A program made the position numbers and the translations under genes. Of a stretch of 64,000 nt of DNA, positions 49,276-61,638 are shown in pieces. Origin of the DNA: Ambrosia x helenae (Eukaryota; Streptophyta; Magnoliopsida; Asterales; Asteraceae); assembly GCA_030844895.1 (NCBI GenBank), contig CM061223.1, positions 107,491,186 to 107,555,185 on the forward strand, given 5' to 3'. Each line of letters opens with the position of its first letter. Positions within the stretch are counted from its first letter, which is position 1. The notes beneath the pieces were generated by a model. It saw only the letters and a program-made list of their open reading frames with translations, was not told the origin of the DNA and did no database searches.

Positions 49276-49424
49276 CGTGGTTAGGGTTTGGATAGAGTTG
49301 TTTTGGTTCTGTAATGTAATGAAGACTTGAAACCCTACTGGTAGTGAGACCAAGGGCGGTGAACGTTCTAAATCCAAAAGTATTTGGTTTTTTTTTTTTT
49401 TTTTTTTAATTAAAGAAGCTAAAA

Positions 49425-50072
49425 AAGAGGTTGCTTGGTAAACCTCTTAATAGGGCTCTGAAGTCTGAACCATTCAGTGCTGAATGATTCAGCATTTAGC
49501 GCGTTTATTTAAACTTCTGAATGGAATGGTTAAAGCTGAACCATTAAGACTTGAGTTGTTGTTGAACCATTAAGCATTGAACTAGGATGAACCTTAATGA
49601 GGCTTCTCTAATAATGTGGGACAAGAAAACTAACCATTAAGAGGTTGAACTTAATGATTCAGCACTTAACCATTCAGACCTCTTAATAATTTAATACTTA
49701 ATCAACCAAACAGCCCACCCTACTGGCAGGGGTCGTTTGGCACTTCGATGGGTAAGTGTTGACCCAGTAAGAGGTCTGAATAATTAAGATGTTCTGAATG
49801 GTTAAGGGGTTGTTTGGTAAGACTCTTAATAAGCCTCTAAATCATTCAGCACTAAATAATTCAGCATTCAGCTCATTCAGCGTGTTTGTTTCAGCATCTG
49901 AATAGAATGGTTAAGGCTGAACCATTAAAAATTTGGATGTTGCTGAACCATTAAACATTAAATGAATCCATTTTTACTTTCCCTACCAATGTGGGACAAG
50001 AAGACTAACCATTTAGAGGTCTACAAAACAACACTTGATGATTCAGCACTTAATCAACCAAACAGCTCCTAA
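49425..50072. mobile_element. Nested hAT-type MITEs upstream of AQR
   Basis: Copy one (about 49425-49725) starts 'gaggttgcttggtaaacctc' and ends 'aaccaaacagcccaccctac'. Copy two (about 49804-50070) starts 'aaggggttgtttggtaagac' and ends 'caaccaaacagctcctaagt'. Between them, 49733-49803 is the left end of a third copy. It breaks off where copy two starts, so copy two probably inserted into it. The internal sequence is built from 'gaaccattaag' and 'attcagcactta' words. They lie 150-800 bases from the AQR start, in its promoter region. Confidence 0.65.
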
Positions 50073-50094
50073 GTGCTGGTTAGACATATGAATA

Positions 50095-51180
50095 GGGGTG
50101 CAAACGAGCCGAGCCGAGCACGAGCCTCACACAACTCAAGCTCGGCTCATTGTATTTTGCTAGAGCTCGAGCTCGAGCTCATTACGAGCCTTGGATATTG
50201 AACTCGAGCTCAGCTCGCTCATAGAACTACAAACTCGAGCTCGACTCGAAAACTCGATCAAATTATATGTGGCACAAGTTTTAACAAGCTAAAGCTCGAC
50301 TCGAGCTCGTTCTTAGCTCATTAATGAACGAAGGCTTGGCAGCTTGAGAACTCAAATTGAAACAAAAAAAAGAACATTCAGACCATTAAAAGAGTAATAT
50401 AAAATATCATACGAAGTTACGAAACTGATACAAGGTAAGTTAAATCCATACAAAGTTTTAAGACAAAATTAACTAAAGCTTCGTCTTCTTAAATTTCCAT
50501 TGCCTATTATCCACAAACGTTTCCATAGCCATTTATCCACAAAAGTTTCCATAGTCAGCTATCCACAAAAGTTAGACCTGAAACAAACATAATAAACTTG
50601 AAAAGGTACAACACTTTTCATTTCCATTGCATACCACACTTTTATACGGACTTCAGACATGACTTTGCATTGAAGACAAAATATAGTAGCACTGCAAATA
50701 GGGGTGCAAACATAATTCTAGATGTGTAAATATAAGAGTGAGGATAAACATCAAGTAAATGAGTGGGAAAATTTTGAGATGTGTTCTGTTAACCATTAGC
50801 ACATAAAAATCTTGTTTTGAATAAAGCAAAGTATAGATTTTATACACTAATATGCAGCTTATTAGCTCATAAAAATAAAACATGGCCCAAATATTAGTTT
50901 TATGTGCTACCTTTATCTCCAAAATGTTCATAAAAATACTAACCCGTAAAGACAAACCATCTACTTTGCACCTTCTATCTCCAAAACATACACCTCAAAC
51001 CTGTATTAAATAAGTATATAAATGATCCCAAATCTATAAATACTACAAATTATGAACCCACACATATATGTACCTTTAGTTTAACTTTTATTCCCACTAG
51101 GTAGTAAAACCTCACACGACATCTCATCCTTCTACAAAACACAAAGTCAATAGTTCATAATTAAGAAAATCTAATGATGA
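50095..51180. repeat. GAGCTCGAGCTCG-type repeat and flanking AT-rich DNA
   Basis: 50095-50350 starts 'aggggtgcaaacgagccgag' and is packed with CGAGCTCGAGCTC motifs, a common plant hAT/MITE terminus type. The phrase 'aataggggtgcaaac' recurs at 50697. No coding sequence except the transposase remnant that follows. Confidence 0.5.
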
Positions 51181-51189
51181 ATCTTTAAA

Positions 51190-52164
51190 AGTGTTTTTAA
51201 TGTACCTTGATCTTCTTTTTAACTCCATACATTTGCCTAATCCAATCCCCTCCGCAAATCAACATTTCAACTGTAGTAGGCACCAATGTGGATCGATAAG
51301 GATCAATAACTCTTCCTCCAGCACTAAATTCCCTCCGTAAATCTCCACATCTTTAATATTCTTTTCGGCTTCAGCTTGTGGGTATATCTTTGGATAACAA
51401 AACTCCATGTACTTCATTTTTAACATTGGATCTAGTACGGCAGCCATGGCCATCAAAAGGTGACACTCCCCCCAATACTTGTCAAACTTTTCCTTCATTT
51501 TTCTAGCCATATCTTTAATGAAAGCAAACGGAGATAATACACCAGCATTTAATTTTTCTTTAACCTTGTACACCTCCATAAGATATAAATTTGATGTGGG
51601 ATAATCACTACCAGATATGACATTCGTGCATTCTTTAAAAACCTTCAAAAACTCACATACATGTTTCACATTTTCCCAATCTTGTTCAGTGGGCAAGTGT
51701 TTAAATTGTAGTTCGTATTCTGCATATCTAAAAACAAATTAAAGTTAATAAGATGCATCATCAATTATGAAAAATAGAAGGAATTTTCATTCGCAAAGTA
51801 CATACATTGGAAACACGTCTTTGAAGTTGATAGCAAGTGACAACATATCATATGTTGAATTCCATCTTGTTAGAACATCAATCAGTAACTTCCTATCACG
51901 TACTTGAAGTCGATTTGCAGCTTTTGAAAACGTATCGCGCCTTGCCTCTGAATAGTTTATATACTTCACAGCTTCACGAACTTCTTCAATTACAAAATCA
52001 ATCTTTGAAAGACCATCTTTGACAAGCAAATTCAGTATATGCGCACAACATCTAACATGAAATAACCTTCCACCACAAGGAAGTTTTTTCACCCTTGAGA
52101 AGTTGCTCTTTAGTGTACTCACTACTCTGTCATTATAAGCTGCATTATCTACAGATGTGGTCAA
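51190..52164 (-). pseudogene. hAT (RICESLEEPER/Daysleeper-type) transposase remnant
   Basis: The minus-strand frames at 51787-52164 and 51259-51696 carry typical hAT transposase motifs: HVRCCAHILNLLVKDGL, VLTRWNSTYDML, then TSNLYLMEVYKVKEKLNAG and FDKYWGECHLLMAMAAVLDP. After that most of the dimerisation domain is missing: the frame goes from KDVEIYGGN into FSAGGRVIDPYRSTLVPTTV and WIRQMYGVKKKIK, ending near 51190. The N-terminal BED zinc finger and the upstream exon are absent. A one-base shift joins the last two parts. This is a decayed, internally deleted transposase or domesticated-family paralogue, not a functional gene as it stands. Confidence 0.82.
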
Positions 52165-53049
52165 ACACTATTGTATTGGTCAAATACTCGATACACATGG
52201 ATCAACTAAACAAATTAATAATTCCTTGACCTACTTTTTAAGTGGTTAAATACCTTAACCTTTAAAACTTAACTGTGAAGTCAATGGATTCTTTTTATTT
52301 ATTTACTTTTTAAATGGTTAAAGGTCCTTTTCATGTGATCAAGTTCACAAATTCATTTCGTCATTATTAATCTGACTTTTTTCATGGGATATCAACATAC
52401 CAAATTTATGGACCCAAATGGTAAACAAACCCAGCTATCAAAAACAAATATATACTAATATACAAAAAAAGTTATATATGACTAAAACTCAGATTAACAT
52501 AAAAATGATTAAACCCGCATAAAGCTAGTCATTAGTAGTGTAAAATTAATAATGACCTCTTTACAACATGGATGAAAAAAATAGGGTTTTACCTTTCGTG
52601 TTAAAGTTGGGGGAGAACTTCTAGTATTACCTTCAATACAGAAAATTAGCATGATCAATATTAAATACACATGATGAGATGCACAAATGCACGACAAGAT
52701 AATATTTGGTGCTTGAATAGATGATGATTTCATATAGACTAGGAAGAATAATGGAGAAAAATACAATTAAAAAGGAAACCTGGTCAATGAAGAAAGAACA
52801 ATCTCCATATAATCATGTGTAGATTAGGTCGATGAGTAGCAATGAGCGGCAATGGGAATTCAGATTTTAACCTAGGGGAAGAAAGAAAGAATGAAATGAA
52901 GAACAACTGTAACTATAAAATATATACATGGGTATGGGTGATGTGTTGTCAAACACACTTTGTTAATTTGCTTGTTTTGTATATATTTTAGCGCTTGATC
53001 GGGGCATTTTAGGTGCACTTTATTTAATTATTTTTAAGGTTATAAAATA
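52165..53049. other. Intergenic AT-rich DNA
   Basis: No recognisable gene, RNA or transposon end. It may include the degraded 5' part of the hAT element and ends at the Helitron boundary at 53050. Confidence 0.4.
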
Positions 53050-53492
53050 CTAGCTGATTACCCCGGGAGGGTCCCGGGATTGAAAAATCTAATTTTACGT
53101 GATAACCTATTGCAAATGGTTCAAGTTAACTAACCACAAAATATCTTAATCATTGCATGTTTATAGTATTCTAATCAGTAATAACTCATATTCCCTAATC
53201 TAAAACTTAATCAGTAATCATCTAAAGAATCACTTATGTAAGCTGCAACTATTAAAAAACTCATCACATCTCTCTAATTTCTCACATTCTAATGGCTCTT
53301 ATAATTCCTAACCTAATCAACTAAACAAACACTTAAGTTGGAAGTTGTAACCATTGCATCTCATTATGCCACGTGGCATAATCAAGAGATGGTTGAGGCC
53401 ACAATTGAACGCCACGTCAGCAACTATCAATTCTTCCTGGGAGCGTCCCGGGTTGAAAAATACAACCATTCTAATAATACTAATACTAATAG

Positions 53493-54860
53493 TAATAATT
53501 AGAGTTAATTGCCAATTTAGTCCCTGAGGTTTGTCAAAAATTGCTACTTTCATCCAAATCTTTTTTTTGTTACATCTGTGTCCCTGAGGTTTCATTTCTT
53601 TGCCATTTTAGTCATCAGCACTAACTCAGTTAACAAAAACCCAGTTAAGTCAGGGGCATTTTTGTCCATACACACCAAACTTTTTTCTTTTGCCATTTTC
53701 ATCCAAAACCATTTTTAAATTTATTTTAATTTTCTTTTAGATATTATATATACACACAGAACCTGTAACAACCCGGTCGTAGGGCCCAGAATTTTTCGCG
53801 ACTAAAAATATTATAACAAATAAATAATACGTTTTTATACGGAATTAAAAACCGAACCATTATATAAAAATATTCTACGCGAGTGCTCGTTACGTAATAG
53901 GATCAAAACCCGATAACGAACCATATAACTTGACCATTATTAATATCCCAACCCATTTTGAAGCATTCCTCCATTTGTCTGCTTACCTTATCTATACAAA
54001 CACACACACACCCCCATATACCTAGAGAGAGAGAGCCGAAGATAGATAAAGAGAGAGAAGCAAGGAGCCGGTGGCTCCTGCCGCCCTCTATGGCGGAGCT
54101 CCGGCGGATGCCTGACAACACACAACCATTTCCCCCTTTTCTTTTACAACGGTAGATCCAGAGAGAGGGAGAGAGAGAGACGAGCAGAGAGAGAGAGAAC
54201 AGAGTTAGAGAGAGAAAGTGACTGAGAGAGAGGGAGATTGAAGAAGGAAACAGCAAAATAAGAGAGATCGAACAAAGGAGAGAGGATTAGCTGTGAAGGG
54301 GAACGCCGGTCATGGTACAATCGGATCTCAACCGGATTTAGAAGATAGTGAGGAGGAAAAGGGGAAAAGAACTTATCGGAGATGACCGTCGAAGAAGAAG
54401 GGTCACCGGCGCCGCTAGTCGGACCGGCGCCCCTGATCAGGAGCTTTCTTCAACACACACAAGTGTGTGTTCGTATGATGTATAAAGAAAAGGAAGAAGG
54501 ATGGGCTTTTATAGTCCAAGTCAAATGGAGGATGTTTGGATGCGGGTATAATGCTGACTAAAGAGGTGTTTGGTAACGAATTTAGCAGAAGGTAAAGGAA
54601 AATAAGGGGCGTTTGGAAGAAAATTAAAATAAATTTAAAACTAGTTTTGGATGAAAATGGCAAAATGAAAAAGTTTGGTGTGTATGGACAAAAATGCCCC
54701 TGACTTAACTGGGTTTTTGTTAACTGAGTTAGTGCTGATGACTAAAATGGCAAATAAATGAAACCTCAGGGACACAGATGTAACAAAAAAAAGATTTGGA
54801 TGAAAGTGGCAATTTTTGACAAACCTCGGGGACTAAATTGGCAATTAACTCTAATAATTA
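53493..54860. mobile_element. MULE with ~235-bp TIRs and 9-bp target duplication
   Basis: The element body is 53502-54851. Its termini read GAGTTAATTGCCAATTTAGT on each strand and the inverted repeats extend about 235 bases. TAATAATTA flanks it at 53493-53501 and 54852-54860, a nine-base duplication typical of Mutator-like elements. Unit B of the surrounding Helitron (near 55786) shows the empty site. The interior (53760-54600) contains GA microsatellites, a GC-rich patch with 'ccggcgccgctagtcggacc' and, on the minus strand, TATAAAAG at about 54505. It may therefore hold a captured promoter/5' region. No transposase. Confidence 0.9.
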
Positions 54861-55846
54861 TTACTCTTGTAATTAAACAAATAAATAAATAACCTTGCTA
54901 TAAGCTGACACCATGTGTTGCAGTGTTGAGCGATTCTTTCTCCTAGCTTCTCTTGATGAAGTATACCTAGTAAATTCCAATGATAACATGGCGATTGGGT
55001 TGATTTTCAACATTGTAGATAAGAACTTGGTTAAAAAGAAAAAAAACATGATTAATGAATAACATGAACACTTTGTTTGTTTTTTTTTTTTCTGTATGAA
55101 CGAAACCCCACAAAAATAGTCGATTTTTTCTCCGTTTTTTATATAGCACTATGGTACTCGTTGGAAAGATAATAAAACGTTCGTTAATTTGGTGTAATTT
55201 TTTTTGTTTAAAAAATCTCGTATATAAAAGATATAAACGTTTAAAAATTATGGGAGGAAATATGATAGATAAAATTTTAAATTTATTTTTAAATTTTTTT
55301 TTTCCTAAAATAACTCAATTTAATTAAAAATGTAAATAATTCAAAAACACAAAAAACACTCAATTATTAAGCAACGTGAAAAATCTAATTTTACGTGATA
55401 ACCTATTGCAAATGGCTCAAGTTAATTAACCACAAAATCTCTCAATCATTGCATGTTTATAGTATTCTAATCAGTAATAACTCATATTTCCTAATCTAAA
55501 ACCTAATCAGTAATCATCTAAACAATCACTTATGTAAGCTGCAATTATTAAAAAAACTCATCACATCTCTCTAATTTCTCACATTCTGATGGCTCTTATA
55601 ATTCCTAACCTAATCAACTAAACAAACACTTAAGTTGGAAGTTGTAATCATTGCATCTCATTATGCCACGTGGCATAATCAAGAGATGGTTGAGGCCACC
55701 ATTGAACGCCACGTCAGCAACTATCAATTCTTTCCAGGAGCGTCTCGGGGTTGAAAAATATAACCATTCTAATAATACTAATACTAATAGTAATAATTAT
55801 TACTCTCGTAATTAAATAAATAAAAAAATAACCTTGCTATAAGGTG

Positions 55847-55967
55847 ACACCATGTGTTGCAGTGTTGCGCGATTCTTTCTCCTAACTTCTCTTGATGAAG
55901 TATACCTAGTAAAATTCCAATGATAACATGGCGATTGGGCTGATTTTCAACATCGTAGATAAGAACC
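55847..55967 (-). pseudogene. Exon-like fragment carried in Helitron unit B
   Basis: After a minus-strand CAG the frame reads VLIYDVENQPNRHVIIGI, then LHQEKLGERIAQHCNTWCHL, with no stop for about 45 codons. The same segment occurs in unit A near 54885-55030 but loses one T and gains a stop. It looks like a captured gene piece. I do not recognise the parent gene. Confidence 0.45.
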
Positions 55968-56419
55968 TGGTTTAAAAGAAAAAAACATGATTAATGAATA
56001 ACATGAACACTTTGTGTGTTTTTTTCATGTATGAACGAAGCCCCACAAAAAATAGTTGATTTTTCTCCATTTTTTTATATAGGACTATGGTACTCGTTGG
56101 AAAGATAATAAAACGCTCGTTAATTTAGTGTAATTTTTTTCTTTAAAAAATCTCGTATATAAAAGATATAAACGTTTAAAAAATATGAGAGGAAACATGA
56201 GAGAGAAAATTTTAAATTTATTTTTAAATTCTTTTTTTCCTAAAATAACTCAATTTAATTTAGGGTTTTATGTTTATCTTTTTTTAATTAAAAAAGGAAA
56301 TAGTTTAAAAACACTAAAATCTTTCAATTATAATGCCACATGGCACTCTTAAGGGGAGGTTGATGCCTCCATTGCACGCCACGTCAACATATACGTTTTC
56401 TTTTATATATATAGATAGA

Positions 56420-57613
56420 TACTGTTTCTAATTGTTTTGCATTTATTTTTTGGGTTAGCAAGAATTTGAGCTAAAATAAACTCTAACAAGTGTATTACAT
56501 GTTTACGTAAAGTGGGAAAATAAACAAAAGACAATTGAATATGATAACATTGAATGGACTTTATTACTATTGTCTTTTAGTTTTGTTTGAGCTTCAATCA
56601 TTATGGAACTTAATGTAATTAAAAAAAATACGTTTTGACATTTTGTAGGTAACGGTAATGAGGAAATCAAACATTAGTTGGACATCATAATTTAAATGGG
56701 CTATATGCTTTACATGTTAAGTAATTGGGCTTCACACATCACACTGGGCCAGGCCAATCAATGGAAAGTCGATGCAGGGGGACTAAAGAAGGGTTTTGAC
56801 GGCAATCAGTGGGGGGACGAAAAGAGAGTTACGAGAAGAGCAAGACAGAAGACGACAGCCAATTTTGGCTGTGGAAGGAGGCTTCTACCATAACCATGAG
56901 CGGTTAAGTTATTCGTGATTTCCCCCGGGTGAATCTTTGTATTGATTTTATATTCTGAACTCGTTTTGATTATGTATGAACTAGTATTTTTACTACTTGT
57001 GTTGGATTGAATAAACTTTGCTTATATTTGAACCAATTTATCTATTAACTGTGATTTCTGGCATCATAGGGAGGTTGGTTGATATTTGTATAGGGATAGC
57101 TAGGCGTACGGTTTACGTTGAAAACATGTCCCTAGTTATTATTTCAATCTAAATAGTTATTGTGACAGGATAGCTAGTTATTGTGACAGGATAACCACGG
57201 CCATGTCTATGTGGTGTTCTTGTAGTTAAATCGAATAGGTTGCAAGATTATACAAATAGGATCCCGGGTGGAAGCTACATTTATCTTTATTATTTATTTA
57301 GATTATTTTGTTATCATTTCAACATTTTTATAAAACAAACAAAAAGATAAAACTAGCAAACTTCATAATTATATTTTTATATTTATTTGTAACTAGCTTA
57401 GACAAACAAACAACTAGTGTGACGCTAACCACATGCTCCTTGGATTCGATACCCTACTTACCCTAGCTACCTAGGTTATTTAGGTTTTGTATGACCCGTG
57501 ACGACCGAGGTCATCAATGGGCTGGATAAATGTGGGCTGGGTAAAACTATGTGGACTGGAGGCCCAAAATAGTTAAAACTTAAAAGTATACTGGCTCGAT
57601 AAGGCTCGTCGAG
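56420..57613. other. Intergenic, with a possible retroelement LTR relic
   Basis: The segment 56650-57480 contains phrases seen in plant gypsy (Athila/Tat-like) LTR ends, such as 'taaccatgagcggttaagtt' and 'ctccttggattcgatacc'. No paired LTR, primer site or coding region is visible. Assignment is tentative. Confidence 0.35.
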
Positions 57614-59008
57614 TGTCACACCACGCCAATGGCGGAAACACGTGGCGCGACGGTTCAAGCGTATAAAGTCAAGGTTAACGCAAATCACAAGTAATTAAGA
57701 AAATGGGTCATTTATTTAGGCGTCAAAATCATGTTCAAACATTACACATAAAGTAGATTGTTTTTAACATAAACGATGAGGTTTCTCAAATATATCCCAT
57801 ATATGTGGGAAATAAAAGTGAAACCCCGCAAAAGCAACCGACGCCCGCATAGGAGATTCCAGTGACCCAGCCCGCCATGCTTGTCTTCATCTAGTTACCT
57901 GAAAGATATGTTTAAATTTCGTCAATATAAATATATTGGTGAGTTCACAGGTTTTTAGTTTCCAAAACTTAAACACTTGGGAAATACCATGTTATGACAA
58001 TATATAGGAGTTGCAAGTTCCTATAAATCTACTTGAGACTATAATCAAACCAAGACGTATAATAATAATGCCCCGCTCCATCAAACCAAGACGTATAATA
58101 ATAATGCCCCGCTCCAAGTCGCTTCTCGGTATCCTACGACTTAAGTTCAGAATATATGCACCCCAGGCATACACTAATGCATAATCGACGCTATCGATTA
58201 GGGGTGGGCCTTGTCAGGCACCAATAGTACTATTAAAATATTCCACCGGTTTCATTTCCCTGAATAAATGATTATAGAAGTGAGGTCTCAACCCCGAGTG
58301 ACGGTCACACCTCAAGTAATTATTCCGTCAAACATTTTCCCTAACATATCTTTCCCCCGAAAACGTAAAATAGTTTAAAATGGGGCCGTGAGACTCACCT
58401 GAATCAACGTCCGGCTCAAAAGGTAGATAGCAAACGGGGGGTCTCGCACCTACAAACGTCCTAGACGTATAAGTCACTATTCCTATAGTGCATGTGCCTT
58501 GGCAAGTTGTACACCCAACTCCCGACCACGAGTTATTCCAATTCCCGTTTAATTTAGCGCGTATCCTAGGTTTCGTTGGCGTTAGATTACCCCTTTCCTT
58601 ACAAGTTATATATTATTCTCATTAATATTTCTTTAACTTGTATATTATTATCCTCGACTCGACTTCACTTAACGTATAATTATTTTTCCCATTCAAATAA
58701 TTATACTTAAGATCGCATCGTTCGATATAATATATTTTTAACACCCGACCCGACTCACTTTGCCGCACATTTATTTTCCCATTTAAATAAATATGCTAAG
58801 GTCTTGTCGTTCGGTAGTATATTCTCAACACCCGATTCGACTCACCATGCCGTATATTTATTTTCCCATTCAAATAAATATACTAGGATCTCGTCGGCAC
58901 GGTATACACATATATATACATATATATTTTGTCTACTCGTCTTGGTTTTCCTTCCCACATATCTATTTTCCTATTAAGTAGATATACTAGAATTTTGCCG
59001 AGACGAGC

Positions 59009-59058
<50 letters not shown>

Positions 59059-61604
59059 GTGTAATTTTTCTTGTTAAGTCTATACGTTTGTTTAACGTCT
59101 TACTTGTTTACGTTATGTTTTTCTCCCACGAATAGTTTTCTTCAACACTTAGGAAAGTGTTAATTAGCTTTCACCCATGATGTATATATATATTTTATTT
59201 CCTAGAAATATATATTTTCTCATCTTGCCGCAACGGCATTTTTCTCATGTTTTGTCCGTTTATTGTTCGTTAACGTGTCTTAGTCCGACGTCTTAACTTG
59301 TATAGTTAATTTTTCCAAGTTTTTCCCAACATGTGTCTTATAGAAATATTATTCATATTCCAAATTCCTAACACACATTACTTGGAAGGTTTAAAGATGC
59401 TTTTCTATTTTTAATCCAAACTTGTCAACTTATATACAAAAATGTTCCAACACTTTTATATTCCCATTTATATAAAAGTGTTCATTTTTATATAAGTTTT
59501 CCCAAGTTTTTAATTTGTCTCCATCTTTATATAAACCTTGTTTTTATAATAATTCTTATGTTAGAAGGAGTCCATATTTTTATAAAATTCCATTTTATAA
59601 CAATACACTTTTTATACAAAATACCCAAGTATGTTACTAGTATTTACCAAATCAACCTTGGAAAATTATTACTTATACTTTTGACACCAAACTTTCCATT
59701 ATTGCATTTTTGGACTAATAGTTTCTAAAATATTCATTTTAGTCCTCTAACTTCCAAAGTTACAACATTAGTCCCTTAACTTTCAAAAGTTGCATTTTTC
59801 TACTCTAACTTCCAAAGTTAGTATTTTTCACCCAAATTAGTGGACTTTGAAGATTCATCTTTTTAATGTTAAGTTATTTTTGCATCAAATCACTTTTAAT
59901 AGTCTTATATTCCATACATAAGGCTACTAATATGTGTGTTTAATGTTTTTGTCCATTATATCCAAATCTCATTCTTCTAAGTAAGTAAACTTTAATTTTG
60001 AAACTTCTTCATTTATGACATCCTAATATATTCCATCATATATTATATCTTAGATGATCATTTTAAGATGATTAAAACTACTTTTTAACACATTCAAGTT
60101 TCTTCCTCAAATCTTATCCAAATCATCATCCTACCTACTGTATGTGTAGATTTTATATCTTTTAAGAACACTACCTTATTATCATCAAATCCATGATCCA
60201 TTTACATGTCTTTAATCATCCATTTTACTCATGTAAAATCTTTTAAAGCTTATGTTTCAAAACCACATTTTAACCCTTCATGTACAACTTGCTTCTAAGA
60301 ACACATACATGAATATTAATAATCAAAACAAGGTTAAGAAGCTTACTACTAGCACAAGGCTAGGGAAGACAAAAACCTTGGATTTGAGAGGGGTTTAGTG
60401 TGTTCTTCCAAGTGGTTAAGCTCCAAGCTCTTGAAACACACAATGGGGTTTTGATGGATGGATGTTTGGAAGTGATTTGTGTTGTTTAAACTTGAAAGAA
60501 GAGTGTGTGTGTGGGTGGTATAGCCTACGGCCACAAGGGAAGAAAAGAGAAGGAAATTGTTTTGCTTTCAAGTGTTCATGCTATTATCTTTATACTATCC
60601 TTTTAATATCTCCCAAGATCACACTTAATCTATCAAGGATTTGCAAGGATTGTGAAGTACCATGGAAATCTTTGGAAAGTATATTGGATGGATGTGTGGC
60701 CGTGGGATTATGGATGGTTGGAGAAGTTAGTGATCTTGCAAGGATATCTTATAATCATGCTTAATATCTTAGTGAGATATGTAATCTTTTGGAAGCATGC
60801 ATACATGTGTGTACTAGTGTATAATTAGATTGCATTTTGTCTTGGATTATTAGGGCCATAGGGCCGAAATTTTGCTTACAAAAAGAAGCAAGTGGATCAT
60901 GCTTTGTACTTGCTAATCTTGCACATTATCTTTTCCATGCATGCTTGATAATATAGGTTTGTAGGTTTTTTTTTTTAAAAACAAAAATGCAAGGAGGTTA
61001 CAAGGCCATTAGGCCGGCCCCTTGGTGGGTTTAGGTGGGGTCCACAACACAAAATATTTACCCATTAATTGTTAAGTTAAATCCCTCGTCGTTCGGGTGT
61101 CGTTCGGGTATTTTTCGGGTTTTAACCGCGCGTTATTCGGACATTAAAAATACCTTTAATAACCCTTAAATATAGTCTAATTTAAGCGTTGATTGGTTAT
61201 TTAGGCTTTTGCCGGGTGAAATTACGAGTTGTACGCGTATCGGGTGCGGTACGCGCACTTTATTCGTTACCGGGAGCTTCATGTGAAAAGTTTTCACTTA
61301 TGGTTTTGGAGTTCCAAAACTCATTATATTTTGTGAAAATACCCTTTATTTTATATCCGGGGTGTCCGGGATCCTTTTCGTTTATTTAATTATTACCGGG
61401 TAATCGCCAACGTCCATACCGGATAGTTTATTCGCACATGATCCTATCATGTTTTACCATTAAACGTATGCCTTCCTATGCAGTATTTGGAAATTGCTAT
61501 CTCCTAAAGCCTTGATAATTAAATCACATATAATTGCATTTAATTATGTTAATCATATATTAATTAATTAGTACGGGATTACCTTATTTTTGCCGGTTGT
61601 TACA
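57614..61604 (-). mobile_element. 3' LTR (about 4.0 kb) of right gypsy element
   Basis: The minus strand begins TGTAACAACCGGC at 61604, directly after the polypurine tract, and ends GGTGTGACA at 57614, giving TG...CA ends. The terminus resembles that of the left LTR at 1129. An (AT)n tract lies at about 59011-59055. The LTR is long, so an unnoticed nested insertion is possible. The left flank TCGAG would be the predicted target duplication, but the partner is outside the window. Confidence 0.6.
59011..59055. repeat. (AT)n microsatellite
   Basis: About 45 bases of alternating TA inside the long LTR. Confidence 0.85.
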
Positions 61605-61617
61605 TTCTCCCCCCGTT
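61605..61617 (-). promoter_or_regulatory. Polypurine tract of right gypsy element
   Basis: The minus strand reads AACGGGGGGAGAA immediately before the LTR terminus TGTAACAACC. This is the plus-strand primer for reverse transcription and fixes the LTR boundary. Confidence 0.8.
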
Positions 61618-61638
61618 AAGAGAATTCCGTCCCGGAAT

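Larger units (their letters stand above)
53050..56419 (-). mobile_element. Compound Helitron with internal tandem duplication
   Basis: On the minus strand the element starts TCTATCTATATATA (56419) and ends with a CCCGGG hairpin and CTAG (53050), between host A and T. The interior is duplicated. Unit A (about 53080-55378) and unit B (about 55379-56419) both contain the 'aaaatctaattttacgtgat' block, the 'cgccacgtcagcaactatc' block and a ~130-base exon-like segment. The unit junction ('agcaacgtgaaaaatctaat') lacks Helitron ends, so unit A lost its own 5' end. A second weak hairpin (CTGGGAGCGTCCCGGG near 53439) marks an internal older end. Unit A is split by a MULE. Confidence 0.82.
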
